Source: Alicyclobacillus sp.
Lineage (GTDB): Bacteria > Bacillota > Bacilli > Alicyclobacillales > Alicyclobacillaceae
DNA length: 64,000 bases
Direction: 5' to 3'
Assembly: GCA_023511295.1 (NCBI GenBank)
Contig: JAIMBT010000003.1
Location: forward strand, 62,001-126,000
In this document: positions 25,096 through 32,495 of the stretch, in pieces
Layout of the letters: the number at the start of each line of letters is the position of its first letter
Position numbering within the stretch: the first letter of the stretch is position 1
The notes under the pieces: model-generated
Told to the model about the DNA's origin: nothing
Databases searched by the model: none
The model's input: only the letters and a program-made list of their open reading frames with translations
Program-made: the position numbers and the translations under genes

Positions 25096-26909
25096 CACTC
25101 CATTTTCAGGACAGCCATGAACGCCTCCTGTGGCACCTCCACGCTGCCGACCTGTTTCATCCGCTTCTTGCCTTCCTTCTGTTTCTCGAGCAACTTGCGT
25201 TTACGCGTGATGTCGCCCCCGTAGCACTTGGCGAGGACGTTCTTGCGCATGGCCCGGATGGTCTCGCGGGCAATGACGCGGTTGCCGATGGCTGCCTGGA
25301 TGGGCACCTCGAACATCTGCCGCGGAATCAGCTCCTTCAGCTTCTCGCACAGCGCGCGCCCCCGCGGATACGCCTTGTCCCGGTGGACGATGAAGGACAG
25401 CGCGTCAATCACCTCGCCGTTCAGCAACACGTCCAGCTTGACGAGGTTCGACGGGCGGTATCCAACCAGTTCGTAGTCAAACGACGCGTAGCCGCGGGTG
25501 GACGACTTGAGTCGGTCGAAGAAGTCGTAGACAATCTCCGACAGCGGCAACTCGTACACCAGCGTCACGCGGCTTTGGTCGAGGTACTGCATGTTTTGAA
25601 ACACTCCGCGCTTCTCCTGACACAGTTCCATCACCGGGCCCACGTAGTCGTTCGGGACAATCACGTCCGCTTTGACGTAGGGTTCTTCGACGTGATCGAT
25701 CCGGTCCGCCGACGGCATCGCACTCGGGTTGTCAATCCGCAGCTCACTGCCGTCGGTCAAGAGGACGTGGTAGACGACGCTCGGTGCCGTGGTGATGAGC
25801 GTGAGGTTGTACTCGCGCTCCAACCGCTCTTGGACAATCTCCATGTGCAACAAGCCGAGGAAACCACAACGGAACCCGAAACCGAGCGCGCCGGAGGTCT
25901 CGGGCTCGTACGACAGGGCCGCGTCGTTGAGCGACAGCTTCTCCAGGGCGTCGCGCAGGTCGTGGTAGTCGTTGCTGTCCACGGGATACAGCCCGCAAAA
26001 CACCATCGGGTTGGCTTTGCGGTACCCGGGCAGTGGCTCGGCCGCCGGGTTCGCGACACTCGTCACGGTATCGCCAACGCGCGTGTCGCGCACGTTTTTG
26101 ATGTTTCCCCAGAAGTAGCCGACTTCACCGGCGGAGAGACTGTCCATCGCTGTCATGGCCGGTTTGAACGCGCCGACTTCAACCACTTCGACTTCCGCCT
26201 TCGTGGCCATCATCCGCACTTTCATGCCGGGCGAGAGCGTGCCGTTCACGACGCGAACGTAGACAATGACACCCCGGTACGCGTCGTAGTGGGAATCGAA
26301 CACGAGCGCCTGCAGCGGCGCGTCCGAATCGCCGCCGGGCGGCGGCACCTTCGTCACAATCTGCTCCAAGATCTCCTCGATGCCGATCCCGGTTTTCGCC
26401 GAAGCGAGCACCGCCTCACTCGCGTCGAGGCCAATCACCTCTTCAATCTCTTGCCGCACGCGGTCGGGATCTGCGCTCGGCAGGTCAATCTTATTGATGA
26501 CCGGAAGAATCTCCAAATCGTTATCGAGGGCGAGGTACACGTTGGCGAGGGTCTGCGCCTCAATCCCCTGCGCGGCGTCCACGACGAGCAGCGCACCTTC
26601 GCAGGCGGCGAGACTGCGCGACACCTCGTACGAAAAGTCTACGTGGCCGGGCGTGTCGATGAGGTTCAGGATGTACGTCTCCCCGTCCTTCGCGCGGTAC
26701 GCCAGCCGAACGGCCTGCAACTTGATGGTGATGCCGCGTTCGCGCTCGAGGTCCATCTGGTCGAGCAGTTGGTCCTGCATCTCTCGATCTGCCACCGCGC
26801 CGGTGAACTCCAGGATGCGGTCGGCCAAGGTCGACTTGCCGTGATCAATATGCGCGATGATGGAAAAGTTGCGTATGCGGGCCTGTTTTCCGTCCACGAT
26901 GTTCGACAT
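25095..26909 (-). CDS. lepA: Elongation factor 4 (LepA)
   Basis: LepA/EF4 is a ribosome-dependent GTPase involved in translation under stress and in 30S biogenesis. The protein has 604 residues from the ATG at 26907-26909. Motifs visible are [25 protein letters not shown] and NKIDLPSA; the LepA-specific C-terminal domain ends [26 protein letters not shown] directly abuts this ATG with no spacer, so a GTG four codons later (12-nt spacing) may be the true start. An extended -10 promoter precedes it. Confidence 0.97.
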   Translation of the reverse strand: MSNIVDGKQARIRNFSIIAHIDHGKSTLADRILEFTGAVADREMQDQLLDQMDLERERGITIKLQAVRLAYRAKDGETYILNLIDTPGHVDFSYEVSRSLAACEGALLVVDAAQGIEAQTLANVYLALDNDLEILPVINKIDLPSADPDRVRQEIEEVIGLDASEAVLASAKTGIGIEEILEQIVTKVPPPGGDSDAPLQALVFDSHYDAYRGVIVYVRVVNGTLSPGMKVRMMATKAEVEVVEVGAFKPAMTAMDSLSAGEVGYFWGNIKNVRDTRVGDTVTSVANPAAEPLPGYRKANPMVFCGLYPVDSNDYHDLRDALEKLSLNDAALSYEPETSGALGFGFRCGFLGLLHMEIVQERLEREYNLTLITTAPSVVYHVLLTDGSELRIDNPSAMPSADRIDHVEEPYVKADVIVPNDYVGPVMELCQEKRGVFQNMQYLDQSRVTLVYELPLSEIVYDFFDRLKSSTRGYASFDYELVGYRPSNLVKLDVLLNGEVIDALSFIVHRDKAYPRGRALCEKLKELIPRQMFEVPIQAAIGNRVIARETIRAMRKNVLAKCYGGDITRKRKLLEKQKEGKKRMKQVGSVEVPQEAFMAVLKME

Positions 26910-26959
26910 CCTCCTAGGTGTGTGTTTGCATGACACACCCCGAACCTGAGCATCTGGTT

Positions 26960-26990
26960 ATTATACCATCGTCAGACAGATGTCGACAAC
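26960..26990 (-). promoter_or_regulatory. Extended -10 promoter of lepA-hemW
   Basis: On the minus strand TATAAT (26960-26965) is preceded by TGG, giving the extended TGn motif. A TTGTCG hexamer 18 bp upstream is a weak -35. It is 51 bp before the lepA start codon. Confidence 0.7.
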
Positions 26991-27036
26991 GCGCACCGCC
27001 GCCCTTCTCGGGCCCGGCCAGTTGGCCCGTCGCGCC

Positions 27037-27753
27037 TCATTCGTCATCCGGATGGCCCTCCGCGGCGTGGTGGTGCGCATCTGCATGCCGGCCCCCGTGA
27101 TGGTGCACGTGGGGGCCGCCGGTCCAGGCTGCCTCCGCGGACTCCCAGGCTTCGTGCAAGATGAAGTAGAGGATGCCGAGGGCGGCGACCGGATCGATCC
27201 ACCACAGGCCGAACAACCGCTGACCCACCAGCCCCGCGAGGAGCACCCACGCCATGTAACCGCACGTCATGCTGCAGGCGGCGTCCCCAATCAATGCGTG
27301 GCTGTGCAGGTGTTCGCCGACCCGCCGCTTGGCGACGGCGAGCAGGGGCGACACGACCGCCGCAACCGCGGCCACGAAGAGCCCGAGCAGGTTCTCTTGC
27401 ACCGGCTGGCGGGCAGCCAGAGCGGCGCCGGAGCGCCAGGCGATGAACCCGGCCAGCGTCAAGAGCGCGGCTGCGACGACGGCGGCGGAGATCCGCTCCG
27501 CACGCGCGACGAACGACGCGGAGGCATCGTCGGCGCCGGCTTGGTACTCCAGGCCGAGGCGAACCAACAGCACGAACCCGGAAACCAACTCGACGGCAGA
27601 GTCGACGCTGAACGCGGAGAGGGCGACGCTACCCGCGAGTCCTGCGGCGATGGAGCCAAGCACCGCCTCGAGCAGCGTCCAGAGGACCGAGAGCGCCTGA
27701 ACGCGAAGGCCAATCTGCAGCCAGCGGTGGCGTTTACGCGCGGTCAGTTCCAT
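27037..27753 (-). CDS. CDF-like cation transporter with atypical metal site and His-rich tail
   Basis: This 238-residue protein with six likely membrane helices resembles the transmembrane part of cation diffusion facilitators. By eye alignment, the helix-2 metal pair reads Asp-x3-Glu (DSAVE). The usual His-x3-Asp of helix 5 is replaced by Cys-x3-Cys (ACSMTCGYMAW). The helix-6 WWIDPVAAL segment is conserved. There is no cytoplasmic CTD; instead it ends in the His-rich tail HVHHHGGRHADAHHH. Its start overlaps the preceding gene by 10 bp, so the two are probably co-expressed. Substrate is unknown; the cysteines hint at a soft metal, which is inference. Confidence 0.8.
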   Translation of the reverse strand: MELTARKRHRWLQIGLRVQALSVLWTLLEAVLGSIAAGLAGSVALSAFSVDSAVELVSGFVLLVRLGLEYQAGADDASASFVARAERISAAVVAAALLTLAGFIAWRSGAALAARQPVQENLLGLFVAAVAAVVSPLLAVAKRRVGEHLHSHALIGDAACSMTCGYMAWVLLAGLVGQRLFGLWWIDPVAALGILYFILHEAWESAEAAWTGGPHVHHHGGRHADAHHHAAEGHPDDE

Positions 27754-28277
27754 GGCCCTTGTCCCGCTGTGGTGACCTGGCTCTGGACGGTTTGCGACGG
27801 CGCGCGCTCGACAAACAGGGTGTCGAGAAGCCCGGAGAGAAACTGCCCGAAGGCGTTCTGGACTTCGTCTCCGAGCGCCACGCCGCCCGCGTCGAGATGG
27901 GCCATCACCGGACTCTGCATATGGCTCAACTGCTGATTCAACCGGTCGACCACGCTCGGCGTGGTCTCAACGGGAATCTCCGGGAGTGCGGAGCTGCTGG
28001 TCGTGTACAATCCCGTCCCGGACGTCCCCACACCTTGGTCCGCTGGGGTGCTCCCTGCGGCGGTTGCCGGAGCAAGGCCATTCGTCCCACCGCCATCCGA
28101 TCCCGACGCGAGGGCTGGCACCGCCGGCGTGCCCACCTGGATGTTGCCGAGTGCAGTCACCCCGGCCGCAATGGCCGACAACACCGCTCCGCCTGAACCT
28201 ATCAATAACACCGTGAACAGTATCACCGCTGCCGCGCGCTTCGCGAAGGCGCGCGCTTGCGCCGACCAAGTCTGCAT
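27744..28277 (-). CDS. Membrane-anchored protein of unknown function at the spoIIP position
   Basis: I do not recognise this 177-residue protein. It has a short basic N-terminus and one membrane helix at about residues 15-37 (AAAVILFTVLLIGSGGAVL). A Gly/Ser/Thr/Pro-rich extracellular linker follows, then a predicted helical segment (SVVDRLNQQLSHMQ) and a C-terminal amphipathic stretch. The ATG has GGGGGAAG upstream. In B. subtilis the gene between gpr and lepA is spoIIP; this protein has neither the length nor the amidase motifs of SpoIIP. A sporulation role is suggested only by position, 105 bp after gpr. Confidence 0.75.
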   Translation of the reverse strand: MQTWSAQARAFAKRAAAVILFTVLLIGSGGAVLSAIAAGVTALGNIQVGTPAVPALASGSDGGGTNGLAPATAAGSTPADQGVGTSGTGLYTTSSSALPEIPVETTPSVVDRLNQQLSHMQSPVMAHLDAGGVALGDEVQNAFGQFLSGLLDTLFVERAPSQTVQSQVTTAGQGPWN

Positions 28278-28382
28278 CTGGCTTCCCCCGCTTCGGATGA
28301 AACAGTTTCCTATCTGCCAGATACATATGTCGCGACTTCATAGATTATCACTTGCGTAATAGACTTTTCACGGCCCGTGCCC

Positions 28383-29408
28383 TCAGTGCGTCGCCTGGGC
28401 TGCGGTGTCCTCGTTCATCACCGGGTGCAAGACCAGGTTCAGCCCTTTCGCCACCACCTCGGCCGTATCGTCGATGAACTCGTCCACTTCCTTCGGTGTC
28501 ACCATCAGATTGTGGCCGAGCGGCTCGAGGAGTTCCCGAATCAGCTGCCACTTCTCCTGCGAGCTGAATCGATCAAACAATTCTGTCGCCGCATTCCCCG
28601 GCGCGTTCTGTCGCAACTGACTCAGCACCAGGTCCATGGCGTCGTTCGCGATGGTCGCCGCGTCGACGACGGTTGGCACGCCGATGGCGTACACCTTGCA
28701 GCCCAGCGTCTTGGCATCAATGGCCTTACGCTTGTTGCCGACGCCCGACCCGGGCTGAATGCCGGTATCGGAAATCTGGATGCTCGCGTTCACGCGGTCC
28801 AGCGAGCGGGAGGCGAGCGCATCCACCACAATCACGACGTCCGGCTCGACGTGTTCGACAATCCCCTGGACAATTTCGCTCGTCTCAATCCCAGTGACGC
28901 CGAGCACACCCGGCGAAACGGCGGCCACCGTCCGGTAGCCGTCCCCCAACGCCCCTGGCACATAGCGGAATAGGTGGCGCGTCACGAACAGTCGCTCGAC
29001 CACCTTCGGTCCGAGCGCATCCGGGGTGACGTGCTCATTGCCGAGGCCCACCACCAGTACGCTGGCGCCCTCGGGCAAGTCCGCCAAGGCCCGGATCTCT
29101 GCGGCCAGCAGCCGCGACACCTCCGCCTGCAAGGCGGGGTCGCGCCGCCGAAGTTTCGGGACGTCCAGCGTCACATAGCGGCCCATCCGTTTTCCCAGCA
29201 AGCGCTCTCCAGCGCGCGTCTGCACGTGAATCCGTGACACCCGCACGTCGCCCACGTCCTCCACTTCCTCGCGGACACCGCGCAGACTCTGGCGTGCCGC
29301 CTCCGCAAGCTCTCGTGCCTCCACGGCCATGTCGGTGCGCGGACTGGCGCGCTCCCAAGACCACGGCGACAGCGAATCCGGCTCGGTTCTGTGATGGTCC
29401 ATCTGCAT
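28383..29408 (-). CDS. gpr: Germination protease GPR
   Basis: GPR is the aspartate-type protease that degrades small acid-soluble spore proteins during germination. It is made as a zymogen in the forespore. The 341-residue protein contains an N-terminal propeptide followed by the processing region SPRTDMAVEARE, then the core with VLVVGLGNEHVTPDALGPKV and IVVDALASRS. The ATG at 29406-29408 follows GAGGAGG; open frame further upstream has no family-like sequence. A SigG-like promoter lies 40 bp upstream. Confidence 0.97.
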   Translation of the reverse strand: MQMDHHRTEPDSLSPWSWERASPRTDMAVEARELAEAARQSLRGVREEVEDVGDVRVSRIHVQTRAGERLLGKRMGRYVTLDVPKLRRRDPALQAEVSRLLAAEIRALADLPEGASVLVVGLGNEHVTPDALGPKVVERLFVTRHLFRYVPGALGDGYRTVAAVSPGVLGVTGIETSEIVQGIVEHVEPDVVIVVDALASRSLDRVNASIQISDTGIQPGSGVGNKRKAIDAKTLGCKVYAIGVPTVVDAATIANDAMDLVLSQLRQNAPGNAATELFDRFSSQEKWQLIRELLEPLGHNLMVTPKEVDEFIDDTAEVVAKGLNLVLHPVMNEDTAAQATH

Positions 29409-29447
29409 GCGGTTTCCTCCTCGTCTCAGTCGAACTGGCCTTGCCCG

Positions 29448-29476
29448 TAGCGTGTACGGAAGCGGACCAGGTATGC
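29448..29476 (-). promoter_or_regulatory. SigG-like (forespore) promoter of gpr
   Basis: On the minus strand GCATA (29472-29476) and CACGCTA (29448-29454) are 17 bp apart. SigG consensus is GHATR and CATnnTA with a 17-18 bp spacer; only one position of the -10 deviates. It is 40 bp before the gpr start, and gpr is SigF/SigG-dependent in B. subtilis. Confidence 0.5.
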
Positions 29477-29506
29477 AGTGGCTTCTCCGGATGCTCGATA
29501 TCGTCG

Positions 29507-29536
29507 TTGCAGTCTCGCAGTGAACTGTGGTAAACT
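29507..29536 (+). promoter_or_regulatory. SigA promoter of rpsT
   Basis: TTGCAG (29507-29512) and TAAACT (29531-29536) are separated by 18 bp, with an extended TGG in front of the -10. It faces away from the gpr promoter in the 217-bp divergent region and leaves an 89-nt leader before rpsT. Confidence 0.75.
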
Positions 29537-29625
29537 CACCTTTGTCTGTATGGATGAGGGTGTGCGCTGGATGCCTGTGCGCGTTCGCGCCCCCCGCCAA
29601 TCGGGTGTTGTAAGGAGGTGAGACT

Positions 29626-29895
29626 GTGCCAAACATCAAATCGGCAGAGAAACGCGTTCGCACGTCCGCACGCCGTTCACTGCGCAATACTTCTCTGAAG
29701 TCCGCCCTGCGGACCACCATCAAGAAGTTTGAGACGGCGTTGGTGCAGAACGACGTTGAGCAGGCTCGCCTCGCGCTGAAGATTGCGACGCGTGCGCTGG
29801 ACAAGGCTGCGACCAAAGGCGTCATTCACCGGAATGCAGCCAGCCGGAAGAAGTCCCGGTTGACCCGGCGGTTCAACGCCGTCGCAAACCAGTAA
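29626..29895 (+). CDS. rpsT: Small ribosomal subunit protein bS20
   Basis: This 89-residue basic protein of the 30S subunit begins MPNIKSAEKRVRTSARRSLRN and carries the helix pair and the basic IHRNAASRKKSRLTRR tail of bS20. It starts with GTG after a near-perfect AAGGAGGTGA ribosome binding site. It is encoded divergently from gpr and convergently with holA, the same arrangement as in Bacillus. Confidence 0.98.
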   Translation: MPNIKSAEKRVRTSARRSLRNTSLKSALRTTIKKFETALVQNDVEQARLALKIATRALDKAATKGVIHRNAASRKKSRLTRRFNAVANQ

Positions 29896-29949
29896 CGCGA
29901 CGTTGCAAGCCGCGGCGCGGTCGGCGCCGAACTTGTCCGGATACAAACC

Positions 29950-29996
29950 ACGGGCCATGCCGCCTCCGCGAATCGCGGGGTGCCGACATGGCCCGT
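29950..29996. terminator. 10-bp inverted repeat between converging rpsT and holA
   Basis: ACGGGCCATG (29950-29959) and CATGGCCCGT (29987-29996) form a perfect 10-bp stem around a 27-nt loop that can also fold. It lies between two converging genes and could act on both strands. Neither side has a clear T-run, so its efficiency as an intrinsic terminator is uncertain. Confidence 0.5.
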
Positions 29997-30024
29997 CTCC
30001 GTGTCTGTGCTCGATATTCCCCAA

Positions 30025-31119
30025 CTACAGACGACCGTCCACAAACGGGCGCGCGCCACCCACAGCTCGGCCCGGGCCGCGTGACCGGCGCAGCCGCAGG
30101 GCACAGGTCGCGAGCACGCGCTCGAGGGCGTGCAACGGATCGGCTTGTCCCGATTTCACTGCGAACTCCGCGTCTGCAACGACCGTCAGAAGGTCCTCCA
30201 GCACACGCGGCGCAACCCCTTGCGCTTGTCGCGCCGCCACTTGGACCGCGTACGGGTGTGCGCGGGCGGCCGCTGCGATGTCCTTGGGACCGGCACCTTG
30301 ATCCCCCAGGGTCCGTGCGTACCACATCAGGCGCAGCTGGCGAACCAGCAATCCGTAGAGCGAAAACGGATCATGGCCGGCACGCTGCACGTCGGCCAGG
30401 GAACGGAACACGCGCGCCGCATCGCCCGTGACGACGCCGTCCATCCAGTGGAACACGTTGTCCTCCACCGGCAGCGGCGTGACGGCTTCCACAGCCGGCA
30501 GTTCGATGGTCTGGCCATCTGTGTACGTCCAGAGTTTGTCGAGTTCGACCGCTGCCTGCGTCACGGAGGGGCAGCGACGACAGAGTTCCGCCAGCGCGTC
30601 CGCATCGACCCGGATACCCGAATCTTCGGCCAATTGACGGACGGCCGCCCGCACCCCCGCCTCCTTCGGAGGTGTACAGTCGACCACCACGTGCGCCTTC
30701 AAGCGTTTCACCAACTTGCGGCGCTCGTCGAGTTTGTCGTAGGGGACACAGACGATGAGGACATTCTCTGGCTGGGGTTGTTCCAGGTAGCGCTCCAACG
30801 CCTCGGCGTCCGACGACGGGTTGCGCCCCCCCGCCGCCCGCGCGGCGGCGGCCGCGCTCACCTGCGTGAGCACGACGAGTTGCCGCGCGGCGAACAGCGA
30901 CAGGCTCTGGCAGGCCAAAAGCGCCGCGTCCAGCCCGCCGTCGTCAAACGAGAAGCGCACCGGCTGGATGGGTTCACCGACCTCGCGCGAGAGCTGTTCT
31001 GCCACCGCGCGGACGAATGCTTCGACCAGCATCCACTCCGTCCCGACGCACGTGTAGACGGCCTGAAGCGGTTGACTGCCGAGTGCACGCTTCGCCTTGG
31101 CCCAGTCCAGCATGGTCAT
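30025..31119 (-). CDS. holA: DNA polymerase III delta subunit HolA
   Basis: The delta subunit opens the beta clamp as part of the clamp loader. The 364-residue protein shows the family layout: an N-terminal AAA-like fold lacking a functional P-loop (YTCVGTEWMLVEAFVRAV), the FSFDDGGLDAALLACQSLSLFAARQLVVL clamp-binding region, and helical C-terminal domains. About 25 Ala/Gly/Arg-rich residues form a short insertion. The ATG overlaps the ndh stop codon. In B. subtilis holA (yqeN) directly follows comEC; here ndh intervenes. Confidence 0.93.
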   Translation of the reverse strand: MTMLDWAKAKRALGSQPLQAVYTCVGTEWMLVEAFVRAVAEQLSREVGEPIQPVRFSFDDGGLDAALLACQSLSLFAARQLVVLTQVSAAAAARAAGGRNPSSDAEALERYLEQPQPENVLIVCVPYDKLDERRKLVKRLKAHVVVDCTPPKEAGVRAAVRQLAEDSGIRVDADALAELCRRCPSVTQAAVELDKLWTYTDGQTIELPAVEAVTPLPVEDNVFHWMDGVVTGDAARVFRSLADVQRAGHDPFSLYGLLVRQLRLMWYARTLGDQGAGPKDIAAAARAHPYAVQVAARQAQGVAPRVLEDLLTVVADAEFAVKSGQADPLHALERVLATCALRLRRSRGPGRAVGGARPFVDGRL

Positions 31120-32297
31120 CAGATGTCGACGACGTCCGCCAGCTTATCGACCGCAAGCCGCAGACCACCCAACTGGTACAGGTACTTCAGCTTGGACCCT
31201 TCCTTCGCCAAGCCGCCGACAACCCCCTTGACGGGAACGTTCATCATGACGCCGACGCCGACGTCGGGACCGAGCGAAGCCAAGGTACCGAGGTTGTGGA
31301 AGTGGAACGGCTTCATCCGTTGGCCGTGAATCACCGATGTGACGTTGTGGGCGAGGAGCGGTCCCATCTGCGTGGCAGCCTGGGCGGTCGGGGGAATCGG
31401 CTTGCCGTCTTCCTCCGCCCACGCGCAGTCGCCGCCGATGAACACGTGGTCGTCGTCAACCGACTGCAGGAACTCGTTGACCTTCGCGCGGCCACGGCGG
31501 TCCACCGTGAACCCGGCTTCCGTCAGGATGGGGTTGGCCCGTACGCCGCCGGTCCAGATGATGGTGCCCGCTTCCACCTGTTCGTCGCCGTCGAGGTGCA
31601 CGACACCGGCTTCGACGCGCACCAACTTGGTGTTCGTGCGCAACTTCGCGCCCAGTTCGGTCAGTCGATTGTACGCCACAGCGCGCAGATCCTCCGAGAC
31701 CTGGGGCAGAATCGTCGGCATCGCTTCGATATTCTGAACGTCCACCAAGGAACGGTCAATCCCGTACTGCAAGCAGAGCTTCGGAATCCAGTCGAGCAGT
31801 TCGCCGAGGAGTTCAATCCCCGTCAGTCCGGCGCCGCCGACGACAATTCGCAGGTGTCTCACGTCGTGGTCCTGGACATACTGCTGGAACTGCTGTTCGA
31901 TGTGCTGCCGGATCTCGATGCAGGTATCGACGTTCCGGATGACCAGGCTGTGCTCCTGCATCCCGGGAATGCCGAAGTACTCGGGAACCCATCCAATGGT
32001 GCAGACGAGGTAGTCGTAGCTGTGGTCGCTCCCTTTGCAGTGAACGATCTTCTTCTCCCGGTCAATCGAGACCACTTCGTCCTGAACGAACGTCGACGTC
32101 GGTTTGCGCAGCACGTCCGCGATGGGCACGGTGTAGTACATCGGTGGCCGACGCCCCCCCGCGGCTTCGTGCAGCAGCGTGGTGAAGTAGTGATAGGCGT
32201 TGTTGTTGATGAGGGTGAAGGGCTCCGAATTCCGGTCGAGCGCGGCCGCTGCGGTCATACCGGAGTAGCCCGCGCCGAGAATGAGGATTTTCGCCAT
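31119..32297 (-). CDS. Type II NADH dehydrogenase (NDH-2)
   Basis: This membrane-associated flavoprotein transfers electrons from NADH to quinone without pumping protons. With the ATG at 32295-32297 (AAGGTAGAAATC upstream) it has 392 residues. It has two nucleotide-binding folds, an FAD site at KILILGAGYSGMTAA and an NADH site at VVGGAGLTGIELLGE, and the FIGGDCAW motif near residue 300. The C-terminal GGLRLAVDKL region probably touches the membrane. Its place between comEC and holA is unusual; it is coupled to holA. Two ATGCGCAT palindromes lie upstream. Confidence 0.9.
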   Translation of the reverse strand: MAKILILGAGYSGMTAAAALDRNSEPFTLINNNAYHYFTTLLHEAAGGRRPPMYYTVPIADVLRKPTSTFVQDEVVSIDREKKIVHCKGSDHSYDYLVCTIGWVPEYFGIPGMQEHSLVIRNVDTCIEIRQHIEQQFQQYVQDHDVRHLRIVVGGAGLTGIELLGELLDWIPKLCLQYGIDRSLVDVQNIEAMPTILPQVSEDLRAVAYNRLTELGAKLRTNTKLVRVEAGVVHLDGDEQVEAGTIIWTGGVRANPILTEAGFTVDRRGRAKVNEFLQSVDDDHVFIGGDCAWAEEDGKPIPPTAQAATQMGPLLAHNVTSVIHGQRMKPFHFHNLGTLASLGPDVGVGVMMNVPVKGVVGGLAKEGSKLKYLYQLGGLRLAVDKLADVVDI

Positions 32298-32495
32298 GAT
32301 TTCTACCTTCTTCCCAGCAGATGTTGGCAGGAGTCTTCTCTCCCGCGCGAATGCGCATGTCTGTCTATGTACAGTGTGCCAAACGGACACCGGGCATGCG
32401 CATGGGTCGGAGGCGGAGCCGCCCTGCGCCAGTTCGGCACGGCAACCCTTTCCCCGCCCGTTCCATCAGGCATTATAGCACAACCGGCCGAACCG
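32298..32495. other. Intergenic region between comEC and ndh with paired palindromes
   Basis: The 8-bp palindrome ATGCGCAT occurs at 32351-32358 and again at 32396-32403, 45 bp apart, upstream of ndh. No well-spaced SigA promoter was identified, although TTGGCA (about 32378-32383, minus strand) may be a -35. The pair could be operator sites; no regulator is known from the sequence. Confidence 0.4.

Noticed and set aside
25383-26933. A 516-codon open frame on the plus strand
   Set aside because: It is antisense to lepA; the lepA protein is unmistakable and the antisense reading shows no domain.
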